A stretch of DNA of 64,000 nt from assembly GCA_017403825.1 (NCBI GenBank), contig JAFRDO010000073.1:1-64000 (forward strand), given 5' to 3'. Numbering within the stretch: the first letter of the stretch is position 1; each line of letters starts with the position of its first letter. This DNA comes from Kiritimatiellia bacterium. Lineage in GTDB: Bacteria > Verrucomicrobiota > Kiritimatiellia > RFP12 > UBA1067. The notes under the pieces were generated by a model. That model did not search any database, had not been told where the DNA came from, and was given only the letters and a program-made list of their open reading frames with translations. Positions 62,492 through 64,000 of the stretch are shown one piece after another. Both the position numbers and the translations under genes were made by a program.

Positions 62492-62962
62492 TTATTTTGC
62501 CTGCTTGTCCAAGACCTCTATGGCGGCAAGATAGACGTCTGACGGCATGCCGTTGCTGAACGACGGCATCTTGAATGTCGTTATGGGACAGAGTCGATAT
62601 TTGTCTGCGGCTTTGCGGCAGTGCTTAAGGACATCGGTATGCCGTGAATCGGCGAGAGCGTACAGTTTTGCGTTTGGCTCTGACTTAAGGATTGATTCGA
62701 TGACCGGAATCGGATTGCTGTTTGCAGCAAACGTGGAGGCAGTTCGTATTGGCAGGGACATGAGCATCTGATTCGACCGTTCGCCGATGACTATGGCGTC
62801 TTTCGGAAGAATCTTCTCGAGTTCCTTCGCTGCGACTTGGTGCCGATGCGTTCCGCGGCGGACAAGGTCCTGGAAGGCAGTTGTCCAGTTGGGCGTGGCA
62901 ATGTAACACGCGAGAATGCACGGCGGTACGGCAATGGAAAGAGCTTTCCGCCAGGGAATCAT
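62492..62962 (-). pseudogene. C-terminal fragment of a membrane glycosyltransferase (GT39/ArnT-like)
   Basis: 156 residues on the minus strand. One hydrophobic segment (about 7-24; ALSIAVPPCILACYI) is followed by a soluble domain (ELEKILPKDAIVIGERSNQ; KYRLCPITTF) resembling the end of GT39-type polytopic transferases. The 8-12 membrane helices with the DxE catalytic loop expected before it are missing, and no promoter or ribosome site is seen. I infer a truncated gene; an independent small membrane protein is the alternative. Confidence 0.55.
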
Positions 62963-63021
62963 TTCGCGAAAGCCAAAATGTTGTCAATGTGCCCTTAGGC
63001 ATAGACAGCGGGGGGCAAAAA

Positions 63022-63030
63022 TGGTAAGAT
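63022..63030 (+). promoter_or_regulatory. extended -10 promoter for the CsgG-like gene
   Basis: TGGTAAGAT, followed by GAAGGAGAA and ATG at 63065. Confidence 0.5.
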
Positions 63031-63064
63031 ATATGAGTTTCAATGGCAGAAGGAGAACTTTCAG

Positions 63065-64000
63065 ATGAGTCCTAAAGCAATGATACCGGCTTTGGCGGCA
63101 GCGGTGGCCGCGCTTATGCTTGGCTGTGCGTCGTCGGGGAGAATCGGCGACCCGTACTTTGCGAACGTGGACTCGAAAGCCAATGTCTACGCGCGGCAGA
63201 GCCAAGCCGGAATCCTGAAGATAGCGGTGATGCCGTTTAAGGCGTCGACAGAGCTCATAGGCTCGTCTGTGTCCGATATGGTTGTGACGGAGCTCTTGCG
63301 CACCCAGAAGTATCAGCTTGTCGAGCGTGGCCAGATGTCGAAGGTGCTGGGCGAGGCGGAGCTGGCGATGGCGGGCCTTTCCGAGGCCAAGGCCGTGGAG
63401 GCCGCGAAGATGCTCGGCGCAGAGGCGGTGGTCATCGGCACGGTGGACGAATACGGAACGCAGGCCAAGGGGGGCGACACGTATGCGGTGGTCGGCCTTT
63501 CTATCCGTCTCATAAACTGCGCAAGCGGCAACATCATCTGGTCGGCGGACCTGGCTAAGATGGCATCCGACGACGACATACCTCTCGCTACGCATGCCCG
63601 TGACGTCGTGCATGAACTTGTCGCAGGCCTCTACCAGAACATGACAGGGCAGTGCGGCACGCTGCCGCCACCCGCACCCGCCGGCGTGAACGTCTCGGAG
63701 ATGGGCCTCAGGGAGGCTGTGGTTCAGTGGGCCAAGCCGCCCCATCCGGCTAGGTACCGCGTCGAGCGCGCCGAGTCGCAGTCCGGCCCGTTTATGCCAA
63801 TCGCGGAGGTGGACGCCGCGGCTGGGCGGTTCGTAGACTCCGGCGAGACAATTAAAGATGCCACCGTCTACTACTATCGTCTTTCCGGCATCGGTAAGAC
63901 CGGCACGCTTAGCGACCCCTCGCAGGCTGTCGAGACGATGACGGCACCTCCGCCCGACCCTCCACTCAAGGTGTCGGCGACCGCGCCGTCGTCGCGATGC
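63065..64000 (+). CDS. CsgG/HfaB-like lipoprotein with fibronectin type III-like region (3' partial)
   Basis: At least 312 residues, open at the window end. Lipoprotein signal with lipobox LMLGC (Cys about 21). Residues about 45-200 are CsgG-like: KIAVMPFKASTELIGSSVSDMVVTELLRTQKYQLVERGQM, then KMLGAEAVVIGTVDEYG and CASGNIIWSADL. CsgG forms outer-membrane secretion channels for curli subunits; many CsgG-like lipoproteins in other phyla have unknown roles. From about 210 a fibronectin III-like segment begins (AVVQWAKPPHPARYRVERAES), so the protein is longer than classical CsgG (about 277). Confidence 0.82.
   Translation, partial: MSPKAMIPALAAAVAALMLGCASSGRIGDPYFANVDSKANVYARQSQAGILKIAVMPFKASTELIGSSVSDMVVTELLRTQKYQLVERGQMSKVLGEAELAMAGLSEAKAVEAAKMLGAEAVVIGTVDEYGTQAKGGDTYAVVGLSIRLINCASGNIIWSADLAKMASDDDIPLATHARDVVHELVAGLYQNMTGQCGTLPPPAPAGVNVSEMGLREAVVQWAKPPHPARYRVERAESQSGPFMPIAEVDAAAGRFVDSGETIKDATVYYYRLSGIGKTGTLSDPSQAVETMTAPPPDPPLKVSATAPSSRC

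Noticed and set aside
1..64000. tRNA, rRNA or CRISPR array
   Set aside because: I found no T-loop plus anticodon-stem pattern, no rRNA core sequence and no regularly spaced short repeats. The direct repeat at 11065 has only two copies with a 10-base gap, too short for a spacer.

Overview
The window is bacterial chromosomal DNA with mostly high-GC coding sequence and a visibly AT-richer block at about 42.6-48.1 kb. The gene content includes an Rnf electron-transport operon, many secreted glycoside hydrolases and esterases with Sec or Tat signals, long secreted beta-helix proteins, Memo/AMMECR1/radical-SAM genes and few ordinary housekeeping genes. This suits an anaerobic, polysaccharide-degrading member of the PVC group, for example a gut or rumen Kiritimatiellota/Lentisphaerota-type organism. 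That placement is inference from gene content. I saw no rRNA, tRNA, CRISPR array or intact transposase.

Layout. 1-5063: rnfB (5' end outside the window), rnfC, rnfD and rnfG, with an AlbA_2/RecG-C-like regulator gene inserted between rnfC and rnfD. 5096-8362: an atypical LpxL-type acyltransferase, then a fused Memo-AMMECR1 gene and its radical-SAM partner. 8404-10887 (minus): rph followed by a GH78-like rhamnosidase. 11065-12533: a DUF4143 ATPase behind a 23-bp direct repeat. 12758-24356: secreted pectin/xylan-type degradation genes (triplicated beta-helix protein, alpha/beta hydrolase, SGNH esterase, GH28, GH10) interrupted by a mosaic of gene remnants at 20149-22591. 24379-26874: an orphan response regulator with a histidine-kinase stub and an AAA ATPase, bracketed by three copies of a 31-bp hairpin repeat. 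26964-31418: three genes for uncharacterised secreted or glycan-active proteins. 31465-32912: a tripartite hipBST-type toxin-antitoxin locus.

33093-52194 is a surface-glycan cluster: wecB and wecC (UDP-ManNAcA supply), a CgeB-like transferase, a methyltransferase with a long coiled coil, a three-domain glycosyltransferase, two divergent asparagine-synthetase-like paralogs and a heparinase II/III-like lyase. The two AsnB-like proteins and the lyase appear to share an accessory beta-sandwich module; this is the best candidate for an undescribed system here. An ogt-flavoprotein pair sits inside the cluster.

52265-64000: a peptidase C69-GH127 fusion, a Tat-exported phosphoesterase preceded by an orphan signal-peptide ORF, a GH28-SGNH fusion, a DUF4186 protein, a BPL_N-type secreted protein, 3-methyladenine DNA glycosylase, a flavin reductase-like protein, a truncated membrane glycosyltransferase and a CsgG-like lipoprotein running off the end.

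Across the window many starts are preceded by a TGnTATAAT-type extended -10 element. At least two genes (wecB and the GH28-SGNH fusion) look leaderless.
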